This document shows positions 32,695 through 40,207 of a DNA stretch of 44,987 nt, in pieces. The number at the start of each line of letters is the position of its first letter. Position 1 is the first letter of the stretch. The position numbers and the translations under genes are program-made. The stretch spans positions 1-44,987 of the forward strand of contig NZ_KQ949131.1 in NCBI RefSeq assembly GCF_001514305.1, written 5' to 3'. Origin of the DNA: Streptomyces dysideae (lineage in GTDB: Bacteria; Actinomycetota; Actinomycetes; Streptomycetales; Streptomycetaceae). Under the pieces are notes generated by a model that had not been told where the DNA came from, searched no databases, and saw only the letters and a program-made list of their open reading frames with translations.

Positions 32695-33714
32695 ATGCAG
32701 TACCGCACCTTGGGCCGCACCGGTGTGCAGGTCAGCTCCCTCGCGCTCGGCGCGATGAACTTCGGTGCGATCGGACGCACCACCCAGGACGAGGCCACCG
32801 CCATCGTCGACGCCGCCCTCGAGGCCGGGATCAACCTCATCGACACCGCCGACATGTACAGCGACGGCGAGTCGGAAGAAATGGTCGGCAAGGCCATCGC
32901 CGGCCGTCGCGACGACATCGTGCTGGCCACAAAGGCGACCATGCCCATGGGCGACGAGCGCAACCATCAGGGCAGTTCCCGCCGCTGGTTGGCCACCGCG
33001 CTGGACAACAGTCTGCGCCGCCTTGGTGTCGACCACGTCGATCTCTACCAGATCCACCGGTGGGACCCGAGCACCAGCGACGAGGAGACCCTGTCGGCGT
33101 TGACCGACCTGCAGCGCGCGGGAAAGATCCGCTACTTCGGCTCCTCGACCTTCCCGGCCTACCGCATCGTGCACGCCCAGTGGGCCGCCCGCGAGTATCA
33201 CCTGAGCCGTTACGTCACCGAACAGCCCAGCTACTCGATCCTGCAGCGCGGGATCGAGGCCCACGTACTGCCCGTGACCGAGCAGCACGGGCTCGGTGTG
33301 CTGGTGTGGAGCCCGCTGGCCTCGGGCTGGCTGTCGGGCGCGATCCGCGAGGGCCGGGACATCACCACCAGCCGCTCGACGTTCATGCCGGAACGCTTCG
33401 ACACCACCATCCCCTCCAACCGGGCCAGGCTCGACGCCGTCGAGCAGCTGGCCGAGGTCGCCGACCAGTCGGGCCTGACCATGATCCAGCTCGCGCTCGG
33501 CTTCGTGACCGCGCACCCCGCCGTCACCAGCGCGCTCATGGGACCCCGCACGCCGGACCACCTGCACGCGCAACTCGCCGCCGCCGACACCGTGCTCTCC
33601 GACGACGTACTTGACGCGATCGACGCGATCGTCGCCCCCGGCACCGACCTCGCCGCGCACGAGAAGTACGACACTCCGCCCGCGCTGCTCGACCCGTCAC
33701 TGCGGCGCCGCTGA
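32695..33714 (+). CDS. Aldo/keto reductase, TetR-controlled
   Basis: The 339-residue protein is an aldo/keto reductase of the larger (YajO/Kv-beta-like) type. The tetrad is Asp50 (NLIDTADMY), Tyr55, Lys80 (VLATKATMP) and His121 (LYQIHRWDP), and it has GLGVLVWSPLASGWLSG and a NADPH-binding tail (ALMGPRTPDHL). It should reduce a carbonyl substrate with NADPH. ATG 32695 follows ATGGAGG. It is divergent from the TetR gene and followed 107 bp later by a luciferase-like monooxygenase, which suggests a small TetR-regulated detoxification or catabolic unit. Confidence 0.93.
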   Translation: MQYRTLGRTGVQVSSLALGAMNFGAIGRTTQDEATAIVDAALEAGINLIDTADMYSDGESEEMVGKAIAGRRDDIVLATKATMPMGDERNHQGSSRRWLATALDNSLRRLGVDHVDLYQIHRWDPSTSDEETLSALTDLQRAGKIRYFGSSTFPAYRIVHAQWAAREYHLSRYVTEQPSYSILQRGIEAHVLPVTEQHGLGVLVWSPLASGWLSGAIREGRDITTSRSTFMPERFDTTIPSNRARLDAVEQLAEVADQSGLTMIQLALGFVTAHPAVTSALMGPRTPDHLHAQLAAADTVLSDDVLDAIDAIVAPGTDLAAHEKYDTPPALLDPSLRRR

Positions 33715-33821
33715 TCGCCCGAGGCGCGGCGTCCACATCCTGTCCCGCGGTTCCCGAGTCCGAGGGAACCGCGCAGGCGTCCGGCGAGAAGGTGCTCCTC
33801 CTGGAAAGGACCAACAGCTCC

Positions 33822-34712
33822 ATGCCCCACACACCCCGGCCCCGTTTCGGAATCATGACCGCCCCCATGCAGGTCGACTACCACGACGTCCTGCGGGTCT
33901 GGCGCGAGGCGGACGCGATCCCGGAGATCGAGCACGCATGGTTGTTCGATCACCTCATGCCGATCGGTGGCGACCCGGACGGGCCGACCTTCGAGGGCTG
34001 GACGCTGCTCTCGGCCCTCGCCGCCCACACCCGACGACTGCGACTCGGCGTGCTGGTGACCAGTAACAGGTTCCGGCCGCCCGCGATGCTGGCCAAGATC
34101 GCCACGACCGTCGACATCGTCTCCGGCGGACGGCTCGACTTCGGCATCGGCGTCGGCTCACGCCCCAGCCCTCCCCTTGCCAGGCGTGAGTACGCAGCAC
34201 ACGGCCTGCCCTTCCACGACACCGCGCACGCCGTGGGGAGCCTCGCCGAAGCCTGCACGGTGATCCGGCGGTTGTGGACCGAGGAGAAACCGTTCGACCA
34301 TCACGGCATCCACCACCACCTCACCGGCGCGTTCGGCAATCCCAAACCCGTCCAGCGCCCCCACCCGCCGATCCTCATCGGCGGACGCTCGTCCGCGACG
34401 CTGCGCGTGGCCGCCGAGCACGCCGACCTGTGGAACATCCCGGGCGGCGCCATCGACGACGCCGTCCGCCGCAGCGCACTCCTGGACCGCTACTGCGCCG
34501 AGATCGGCCGGGACCCCGCCTCGGTCACCCGCTCGATCCATCTGCCCGTCGTCTACGACCGGCCCAGCGCCACCCGGCACGCGATCGGCGAAGCGCTCGA
34601 CGCCGGCTTCCGGCACATCGTCCTCGGACTGCCGGCGCCCTACCCCGCCGACGTCGCCCGGTGGGTCACCGACGAGCTGATCAGCGCGTCGGCCCGAAGT
34701 GCCGGTTTCTGA
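33822..34712 (+). CDS. LLM-class (luciferase-like, probably F420-dependent) oxidoreductase
   Basis: The 296-residue TIM-barrel protein starts MPHTPRPRFGIMTAPMQVDY. Hallmarks are WLFDHLMPIGGDPDGPTFEG, RLRLGVLVTSNRFRPPAMLA, DIVSGGRLDFGIGVGSRPSP and HPPILIGGRSSATLRVAAEH. These match the F420-dependent branch of the luciferase-like superfamily, so F420 or FMN would be the cofactor. The substrate is unknown. A frame runs back to 33792, but ATG 33822 begins the conserved part and has GAAAGG upstream. It is co-directional with the aldo/keto reductase and probably in the same TetR regulon. Confidence 0.9.
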   Translation: MPHTPRPRFGIMTAPMQVDYHDVLRVWREADAIPEIEHAWLFDHLMPIGGDPDGPTFEGWTLLSALAAHTRRLRLGVLVTSNRFRPPAMLAKIATTVDIVSGGRLDFGIGVGSRPSPPLARREYAAHGLPFHDTAHAVGSLAEACTVIRRLWTEEKPFDHHGIHHHLTGAFGNPKPVQRPHPPILIGGRSSATLRVAAEHADLWNIPGGAIDDAVRRSALLDRYCAEIGRDPASVTRSIHLPVVYDRPSATRHAIGEALDAGFRHIVLGLPAPYPADVARWVTDELISASARSAGF

Positions 34713-34775
34713 GCCCGGGTCAGCAGCGTGCGCCCTGTGCGCCGCCTTGACCCGAAGGCCGCTTCCAACTCTGCC

Positions 34776-35129
34776 TCACGAGGCGCTGTCCGGCTGGGGA
34801 TCGGGGACCGACATGGCCCAGGTACCCATGGCGTCGAGGACGTCGCGCAGTCCCTGGCCGAGGGGGGTGAGACGGTATTCGACGCGTGGGGGGATCTCGG
34901 CGTAGGTGGTGCGGGTGACGATGCCGTGAGCTTCGAACTGGCGCAGCCGGCTGGTCAGGGTGTGCGGGCTGATGCCGGGCAGGGCGGCGCGGAGCTCGGT
35001 GAAGCGGTGGGGGCCGTGCAGGAGTTCGCGCACGATGAGGGTGGCCCAGGGGCCGTTGAGCAGGGTGAGGAAGCGGGCGACACCGCACTCAGGAAGGCAG
35101 GGGTTGGTCATTTTTTGAGCGTAGTCCAT
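34776..35129 (-). CDS. HxlR-family winged-helix regulator
   Basis: This 117-residue protein matches HxlR: CLPECGVARFLTLLNGPWAT, HGPHRFTELRAALPGISPHT, then TSRLRQFEAHGIVTR and VEYRLTPLGQGLRDVL. Cysteines at the N-terminus (NPCLPECG) suggest redox sensing, as in several relatives. The start is ATG 35129 or ATG 35111, and neither has a ribosome site. ATG 35129 lies inside an 11-bp palindrome arm that also covers the start of the divergent gene. It should repress that gene, now truncated, and itself. Confidence 0.88.
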   Translation of the reverse strand: MDYAQKMTNPCLPECGVARFLTLLNGPWATLIVRELLHGPHRFTELRAALPGISPHTLTSRLRQFEAHGIVTRTTYAEIPPRVEYRLTPLGQGLRDVLDAMGTWAMSVPDPQPDSAS

Positions 35130-35170
35130 TAGTGCAGTTGATGTAACTGATGCATCGTGTGCACTAATGG
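35126..35170. promoter_or_regulatory. Palindrome covering both divergent start codons
   Basis: CCATTAGTGCA (35126-35136) and TGCACTAATGG (35160-35170) form a perfect 11-bp inverted repeat with a 23-bp spacer. The ATG of HxlR (35129) and the ATG of the NmrA-like gene (35167) sit at mirror positions in the arms, 37 bp apart. Both transcripts must be nearly leaderless. It is probably the HxlR operator. Confidence 0.6.
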
Positions 35171-35250
35171 CTTCCCTAACCTATGTGATTCACGGCGCCA
35201 CCGGCGCCCAGGGTGGCCCCGTCGTCGCCGGGATGCGCGAGGCGTTGCGC
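35167..35250 (+). pseudogene. NmrA-like NAD(P)-binding protein, truncated
   Basis: The plus-strand start MASLTYVIHGATGAQGGPVV is a canonical NmrA/SDR glycine motif (GATGAQG). After about 28 residues the family pattern ends and the sequence becomes Arg-rich with no fold. HxlR-controlled NmrA-like quinone or NADPH sensors normally run near 280-300 residues, so more than 90% is missing. The deletion joins directly to the 3' flank of the DUF6223 gene. Confidence 0.7.
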
Positions 35251-35326
35251 TACGGCGTTTCAGCGACGCTGTTCCGTGACGCCTCCCGCCGACGGCAGGC
35301 CCACCGTCCACGACCGGCGCCGCAGG

Positions 35327-35737
35327 TCACCCGGCGCGACGGGAGCGGGCCAGGGCCAGCCCCCCGAGGGCCAGGGCGATCAGCCCCACCACCAGGGCCA
35401 CGATGGCCCCGCCCAGCCCGTTGCCGGTGCCGATACCACCGTCGGAGGTGGCGACGACCAGCCCTCCGAGGCCCATGGCGATCGGCCCCGCCGCCAAGGG
35501 CACGATGGTGCCGAGTCGCCCGGAGCCGGAGCCGGTGCCGAAACGACCGGCGGGCCGCACCAGAGCCAGCACACCGACGACCACGCCGATCAGCCCCAGC
35601 ACGGCGGCCAAGCTGGCCCCGAGCCGGCCGGCGCTCAGGGAGAACACACTCGCGGCGGCCGGCTGGAGCGAGGCGTGCGCGGCCGCCGGCGCGGCAAACG
35701 CAAGGTGGACCGACATCAAGGCTCCCGATGAGCTCAT
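35327..35737 (-). CDS. DUF6223-family membrane protein
   Basis: The 136-residue protein starts MSSSGALMSVHLAFAAPAAA at ATG 35737, after GAGGAGAGGG. The first part may be a signal peptide. The rest is three Gly/Ala-rich TM helices (LAAVLGLIGVVVGVLALV; LAAGPIAMGLGGLVVATSDG; AIVALVVGLIALALGGLALA) separated by FGTGSGSGRLG and GIGTGNGLGG loops. It matches the actinobacterial family I know as DUF6223, of unknown function. It is divergent from the histidine kinase and could be its partner or target. Confidence 0.8.
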   Translation of the reverse strand: MSSSGALMSVHLAFAAPAAAHASLQPAAASVFSLSAGRLGASLAAVLGLIGVVVGVLALVRPAGRFGTGSGSGRLGTIVPLAAGPIAMGLGGLVVATSDGGIGTGNGLGGAIVALVVGLIALALGGLALARSRRAG

Positions 35738-35966
35738 GTCCCTCTCCTCTTTCGTGCGTGTCTGTCGTGGTGTCGTTTCCGAGGTGTGGATGCCGTCCGA
35801 TCATGTCGTCGGGCGCACCGCCGGTCGTCCCGCGGACGCATGCACTTCGCGCTGCCGCCGATGGCGCACCCGGATGCCGCGGATGCCGCAGACGCCGCGA
35901 AGGTACTGCGTGCGCGGTAGCCGGCCGCTCGTCCCCGAGCCGGACTCGCCCGTGGCGGCATCCGGC

Positions 35967-35972
35967 TAGGGT
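35967..35972 (+). promoter_or_regulatory. -10 element of a leaderless promoter for the histidine kinase
   Basis: TAGGGT followed by six bases and ATG 35979 is the common Streptomyces leaderless pattern. GACTCG at 35943-35948 would be a -35 with an 18-bp spacer. No ribosome site precedes ATG 35979. Confidence 0.6.
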
Positions 35973-35978
35973 GCGCGC

Positions 35979-37103
35979 ATGACCACAGGAGGGCCCGGAA
36001 TCCCGGACGGTGTAAGAGACTGGGCGATCGCCGTCGGTGTGGCGGTGACGCTGCTGGTCACCGGGCTGTCCGGGCAGCACTCCGCCACGAACCTCGACCT
36101 GCTCGGCTACGTGCTCCTGGCGGTCGGCGGGCTGGCGCTGGTCGCGCGCCGCCGAGCGCCGGTTCCCGTCCTGGCCGTCACCGGGCTGTGCGCGGTGAGT
36201 TACCAGGCTGTCGGCTTCGACGTGCCTGCCGTTGCGTACCTGTTCGCGGTGTACGCGGCTGTACGGGAGGGACACCGCACCCTCACGATCGCGGCGAGCG
36301 TGACCATGCTGGCCGTCCTCCCTCTGGCGGCCCTGGCCTCCCTGCACGACGCGGGCGAGGCGTTCACGCAGGCCCGAGGCGCTCTCGAGATTGCCTGGCT
36401 GATCGCGGCCGGCGCCGCGGGGGAGGCGCTGCGGCAGGCCGAGCGGCGGGCGGACGAGGCCGAGCGCACCCGGGAGGAGACCGCACGGCGCCGCGCTGAC
36501 GAGGAGCGGCTGCACATCGCGCGGGAACTGCACGATTCGCTCACCCACCAGATCTCGATCATCAAGGTGCAGGCCGAAGTCGCCGTCCATGTGGCCCGCA
36601 AGCGCGGCGAACAGGTACCGGCGGCCCTCCTGGCGATCCAGGAGGCCGGACGTGAGGCGACCCGGGAGCTGCGCGCCACCCTGGAGGCGCTGCGCGACGA
36701 CGACACGGCCCCGCCGCGAGGGCTCGACCACGTCCCGGAACTGGTGGAACGGGCCCGCACCATCGGCCTGGACGCGACGCTGACGATCGAAGGGCAACGA
36801 CACGACGTGCCGGCCGCGGTGGAACGTACCGCTTACCGGATCGTTCAGGAATCGCTCACCAACATCGTCCGGCACGCGGGCGCCGTCACGGCGTCGGTCC
36901 GGATCGACTGCCGTCCGGACGCCCTCGCGATACGCGTCGACGACGACGGCAAGGCCACACCGGACACCGCCCCGGTGCCCGGCGTCGGCCTGCTCGGTAT
37001 GGGCGAACGAGTCACCGCACTCGGCGGTCGGCTGCGGGCGGAGCCGCGCGGCGAGGGCGGCTTCACCGTCCAGGCCGAACTCCCCGTGGACCGGGCGTCG
37101 TGA
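35979..37103 (+). CDS. Two-component sensor histidine kinase (NarL-type partner)
   Basis: The 374-residue protein has four or five TM helices in residues 1-145 (WAIAVGVAVTLLVTGLSG, LLGYVLLAVGGLALVARR, LTIAASVTMLAVLPLAALA). A HisKA_3 dimerisation domain follows with phospho-acceptor His185 (LHIARELHDSLTHQISII), then a HATPase (YRIVQESLTNIVRHAG, GLLGMGERVTALGGR). It senses through the membrane part; the signal is unknown. ATG 35979 appears leaderless. The stop overlaps the response regulator start by 4 bases (GTGA), so the pair is translationally coupled. Confidence 0.92.
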   Translation: MTTGGPGIPDGVRDWAIAVGVAVTLLVTGLSGQHSATNLDLLGYVLLAVGGLALVARRRAPVPVLAVTGLCAVSYQAVGFDVPAVAYLFAVYAAVREGHRTLTIAASVTMLAVLPLAALASLHDAGEAFTQARGALEIAWLIAAGAAGEALRQAERRADEAERTREETARRRADEERLHIARELHDSLTHQISIIKVQAEVAVHVARKRGEQVPAALLAIQEAGREATRELRATLEALRDDDTAPPRGLDHVPELVERARTIGLDATLTIEGQRHDVPAAVERTAYRIVQESLTNIVRHAGAVTASVRIDCRPDALAIRVDDDGKATPDTAPVPGVGLLGMGERVTALGGRLRAEPRGEGGFTVQAELPVDRAS

Positions 37104-37762
37104 TCCGTGTCCTGCTGGTCGACGACCAGCCGCTTCTGCGCAGCGGATTCCGTGCGCTCCTCGACCTCGAGGACGACATCGAGGTGGTGGCCGAGGCCGG
37201 CGACGGGAGGGAGGGCCTGGCCCTCGCCAGGGAACTGCTGCCCGACATCGTGCTCATCGACATCCGGATGCCCGTCGTCGACGGCATCGAGGCGACCCGG
37301 CAGATCGCCGCGGACCCGGCCCTGGCGGGGGTGCACGTCGTCATCCTCACCAACTACGGCTTCGACGAGTACGTCTTCGAAGCGCTGCGTGCCGGTGCGG
37401 CAGGATTCCTCGTCAAGGACATCGTGCCGGAGGATCTCCTTCATGCCGTACGGGTCGCCGCGCGCGGTGACGCCCTGCTCGCACCGTCGATCACCCGCAG
37501 GCTGATCAACCGGTACGTCACCCAGCCGTTGCCCACCCATGTGGGCCCGGAGCTGAAGGAGCTGACCAACCGCGAACGCGAGGCCGTCGCCCTGGTCGCG
37601 CAGGGCCTGTCCAACGACCAGATCGCCGACCGCATGGTGATCAGCCCGATGACCGCGAAGACCCACATCAACCGGGCCATGACCAAGCTGCACGCCCGCG
37701 ACCGTGCCCAACTCGTGGTGTTCGCCTACGAATCCGGCCTGGTCGCCCCGCGCAACCGCTGA
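37100..37762 (+). CDS. NarL/LuxR-type response regulator
   Basis: This 220-residue protein starts with GTG at 37100. The receiver domain (1-120) has the acidic pair Asp8/Asp9 (VLLVDDQPLLR), phospho-acceptor Asp54 (IVLIDIRMPVVDG), the switch Thr84 (VVILTNYGF) and Lys106 (GFLVKDIVPEDLL). The C-terminal LuxR HTH (about 150-210) reads LTNREREAVALVAQGLSNDQ, then VISPMTAKTHINRAMTKLHA. It is the partner of the upstream kinase. Its targets may include the divergent DUF6223 gene, by position only. Confidence 0.94.
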   Translation: MIRVLLVDDQPLLRSGFRALLDLEDDIEVVAEAGDGREGLALARELLPDIVLIDIRMPVVDGIEATRQIAADPALAGVHVVILTNYGFDEYVFEALRAGAAGFLVKDIVPEDLLHAVRVAARGDALLAPSITRRLINRYVTQPLPTHVGPELKELTNREREAVALVAQGLSNDQIADRMVISPMTAKTHINRAMTKLHARDRAQLVVFAYESGLVAPRNR

Positions 37763-37799
37763 CCTCGACGGGCCCGCCGCTCGGGCAGGAGGCCGCGCG

Positions 37800-38081
37800 T
37801 CAGGTCCGGGCGACCCGCGTGGCCCGCGCGAGGGACAGGAAACCGGTCAGCCCCACTTCGAACGCCCGGTCCGCTCGCCCCTCGCCCACCGCCGCCGGCG
37901 CCTCGGCCAGCCGAGGCGTGGGGGTGCCGTCCGTCAGCTCCCACATCTTCTCCGGTGCCGCGAGGTCGAGCGCCGAGCCCAGCACCAGGTTCTCCAGGGC
38001 GATGAGCAGCGGCATGACCTCACCGGCGGCGAATCCGGCGTTCAGCAGCAGCGTCACCGCCCGCTCGTACTGTTCCAGCAC
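37800..38081 (-). pseudogene. TetR regulator C-terminal fragment
   Basis: On the minus strand the segment MLEQYERAVTLLLNAGFAAG and then EVMPLLIALENLVLGSALDL followed by GRADRAFEVGLTGFLSLARA is the C-terminal ligand domain of a TetR_C-type repressor. The DNA-binding N-terminal half is absent: the sequence switches near 38090 to an unrelated amidohydrolase fragment on the other strand. A start at 38081 can be read, but the product would lack an HTH. Confidence 0.7.
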
Positions 38082-38109
38082 CGGGGAGCCCGGACGGTCA
38101 GGAGTGCTG

Positions 38110-38542
38110 CGGCGGAGTCATGGACGGCACCGTCGAGGGCGGCACGGCCTGGTTCGACCACCCCGACTGCCACGGGCAGGGCACGCACGCCTTCTGGCCC
38201 GACCCCGAGGCGTACGCCGCCGCCGTACGGCACCTGCACACGGCCGGGGTTCGCACGGCCACCCACGCCATCGGCGACGCGGCGGTCCGGCACGTCCTGG
38301 ACGTGGTGGCCGCACTGGGACCGTCCGGCCACGGGGCACACCGCATCGAACACATCGAGACCGCGCCGGACGACCTGCTGCCCAGGTTCGAGCAACTCGG
38401 CGTAACGGCGTCCATGCAACCCCCGCACACCGCCTACACCCGCGCCGACGGCACCGACGGATGGTCCCGCCGCCTGGGCGCCGACCGAGCCGCCCACGCC
38501 TGGCGGCTACGGCATCTGCGCGACGCGGGCGCCACCGGGTAG
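38110..38542 (+). pseudogene. Amidohydrolase (YtcJ-like) internal fragment
   Basis: The plus-strand reading MDGTVEGGTAWFDHPDCHGQ, then VRHLHTAGVRTATHAIGDAA, HRIEHIETAPDDLLPRFEQL and ASMQPPHTAYTRADG is the middle of an amidohydrolase family 3 (YtcJ-like) protein. It includes metal-ligand histidines (THAIGDAA, RIEHIE). Both the N-terminal 300 or so residues and the C-terminal part, which normally continues GATVALGSDWP, are missing. The ends near 38110 and 38536 abut fragments of other genes. Confidence 0.75.
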
Positions 38543-38545
38543 GGG

Positions 38546-38940
38546 CTGCCGTCTGGCATCTGGGTGAAGCCGGACAGGCACCCGATGACTCGGCGGAACC
38601 TGTCCGGGCGCAGCCACGCTGCGGTGAAGGCGCAGTTGCCGGCGCTGCTGCCACCGCAGATGCCCCACCGGTCGTCGAATGCGTCGTACTCGGTGTTGCG
38701 GTTCTTCGGATCCTCGGCGTCGGGGAAGACACCGGGGTCGACGAACACGCCGATGGTGACCGGGATGTCACCGCTGTGGACGAGGTTGTCCAGGACGATC
38801 GCGCCGCGGACTCCCCCTCGGGATCCAGGTACCACCATGCGTGCGCGCGGGCACATGCACCCAGAATTTCGGTGACGTGCCGGGGTAGATCGCGCTGTCG
38901 TCCCAGGCGAACTCGATGGTCTCACCGGCGGGCACCCCTG
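38546..38940 (-). pseudogene. Enterochelin esterase-like protein remnant with internal deletion
   Basis: Minus-strand pieces are GETIEFAWDDSAIYPGTSPK followed by FWVHVPAR, then RGAIVLDNLVHSGDIPVTIG, then VFVDPGVFPDAEDPKNRNTE, then RWGICGGSSAGNCAFTAAWL and FRRVIGCLSGFTQMPDGSPY. This is the Fes/putative-esterase family, with the nucleophile motif GGSSAGN. A frame change occurs near 38820-38850, and about 25-30 residues are missing between EYDAFDD and RWGICGG. The sequence stops at 38546, where the amidohydrolase fragment begins. It is non-functional. Confidence 0.75.
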
Positions 38941-39046
38941 ATGTACAGGGGGTTCAGGACGCCTGCCGAGCTGCACGGCTGCCCCTCAGACCTACTCGGG
39001 TGTGCCCCGGTTCTTGAGATCGGGCGTCCGGCATCGCCGACCCGAC

Positions 39047-39882
39047 TCAACCGAAGACGTGCTTGGGGACTGCCAGATCCGGGTTGGCGAACAGGCGGGT
39101 CAAGGCCGGCAGATCGTCCTTGGAGCAGGCATCGGCGACCGCGTCGATCAGCTGGTCGTAGTCGGGTCCGGTCCTGCCCTCGTAAGCCGCGGTCATGAGG
39201 CCCCACTCGTCCCAGTTCAGTGTCTCCTGCTTGCAGAGCGCGGCGAGATCGCGGACGACGTTGCCGCTGATCTCATGTGGTCCCCAGGCATGGTCGGTGC
39301 CGGCCGTGCCGAACGTGTGTGGATCGATCAGGCCGCGTCGGTATTGGCCCCATGCCTCGCCTCGCCGCCCGTGAGGAACTCGCCAGGAGCGAGGTCGTCC
39401 GGGCGGGCGACGAAGTTCCTGCCGAGATGTTCGGTGTCGACGCGCACCCATCGGTGCTGGGAGTCTTCCCAGTACTCGGTGATCCAGTGGTCGAAGCCGA
39501 ACCCCTCCTGGAAGTAGGTGCCGAAACCACACCGGGCGCGGGAGGCGACGCCGCGCGCCCGCAGGATCGCGCAGGCGATCGTGGCGAAGTGACGGCAGGT
39601 TCCGATCACCCGCGTTTCGGGCGTTCGAGGCTGGTGCAGTGGAGCCGGATCCAGGGCGGTCAGCACGGCAATGAGTTCGTTGGCGGGCCGAATGTTCTTC
39701 TCCGCGATCCGCTCCTCAGGAATCCCTGACGCGGAGGCGTCCGTGGGCTGGATGACGAGGCTCTGAACGGCGGCGCAGATGCCGACGGGGTCGTCTGGCA
39801 GCCCCTCGATGAGCGGGAGTTGCGTCGCGTCCAACGTCGTGAAGGGGCCAGGCTGTGAGTAGTTGAGCACGTCATCGGTCAT
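39047..39882 (-). pseudogene. Transglutaminase-like protein frameshifted by a 5-bp duplication
   Basis: From ATG 39882 the protein reads MTDDVLNYSQPGPFTTLDAT and carries a transglutaminase-core triad: Cys96 (VIGTCRHFATIACAIL), His132 (FGFDHWITEYW) and Asp149 (RWVRVDTEHLG). At 39354-39363 the plus strand has GCCTC twice in tandem. This shifts the frame and ends the product as ARHGANTDAA at 39328. Removing one copy restores GGEAWGQYRRGLIDPHTFGT and a continuation through WDEWGLMTAAYEGRTGPDYD to PKHVFG at 39047, about 276 residues. The N-terminal 184 residues still include the whole triad, so partial function is conceivable. Confidence 0.8.
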
Positions 39883-40207
39883 AACCGGGCATGGTAAGGG
39901 CCCGGTCTGACATCCGGGCCGGCTCAGCGCCGCCGACCTCTGACGCCTCTGCGAGACATCGACGCGCGCGCGACCTGCACGGTCGTAGCAGCGCCGCGCG
40001 CGGCTGAACCCTGGGCGCCTGTTCGGGTGTCATCGCCTGCGTCCGGTCTCATTCGGAGTCCTGTACTGCATTTGTGCAGATATGCGCGATGGCCCGTTTT
40101 CCATGCAACGGTCGTACGCGGCCGGGAGTCTCATGGGTAAGGGGTGCGACTCCACGCGCCACTTCAGTACAGCTCAGTACTGCTCACGGGGGATACGGGG
40201 AATTGGT
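39883..40207. other. Intergenic region upstream of the haloperoxidase
   Basis: No gene is supported in these 325 bp. Visible structures are a 7-bp inverted repeat (GGCCCGG with CCGGGCC, 39899-39920), CTGCA TTTG TGCAG near 40062-40075, and two CAGTAC copies near 40164 and 40175. The frame of the next gene is open back to 40082, but its codons there look non-coding. Confidence 0.4.

Noticed and set aside
37800..38081. A complete small regulator at the TetR fragment
   Set aside because: It has only the ligand-binding C-terminal domain and no DNA-binding helix-turn-helix, and it abuts another gene fragment.
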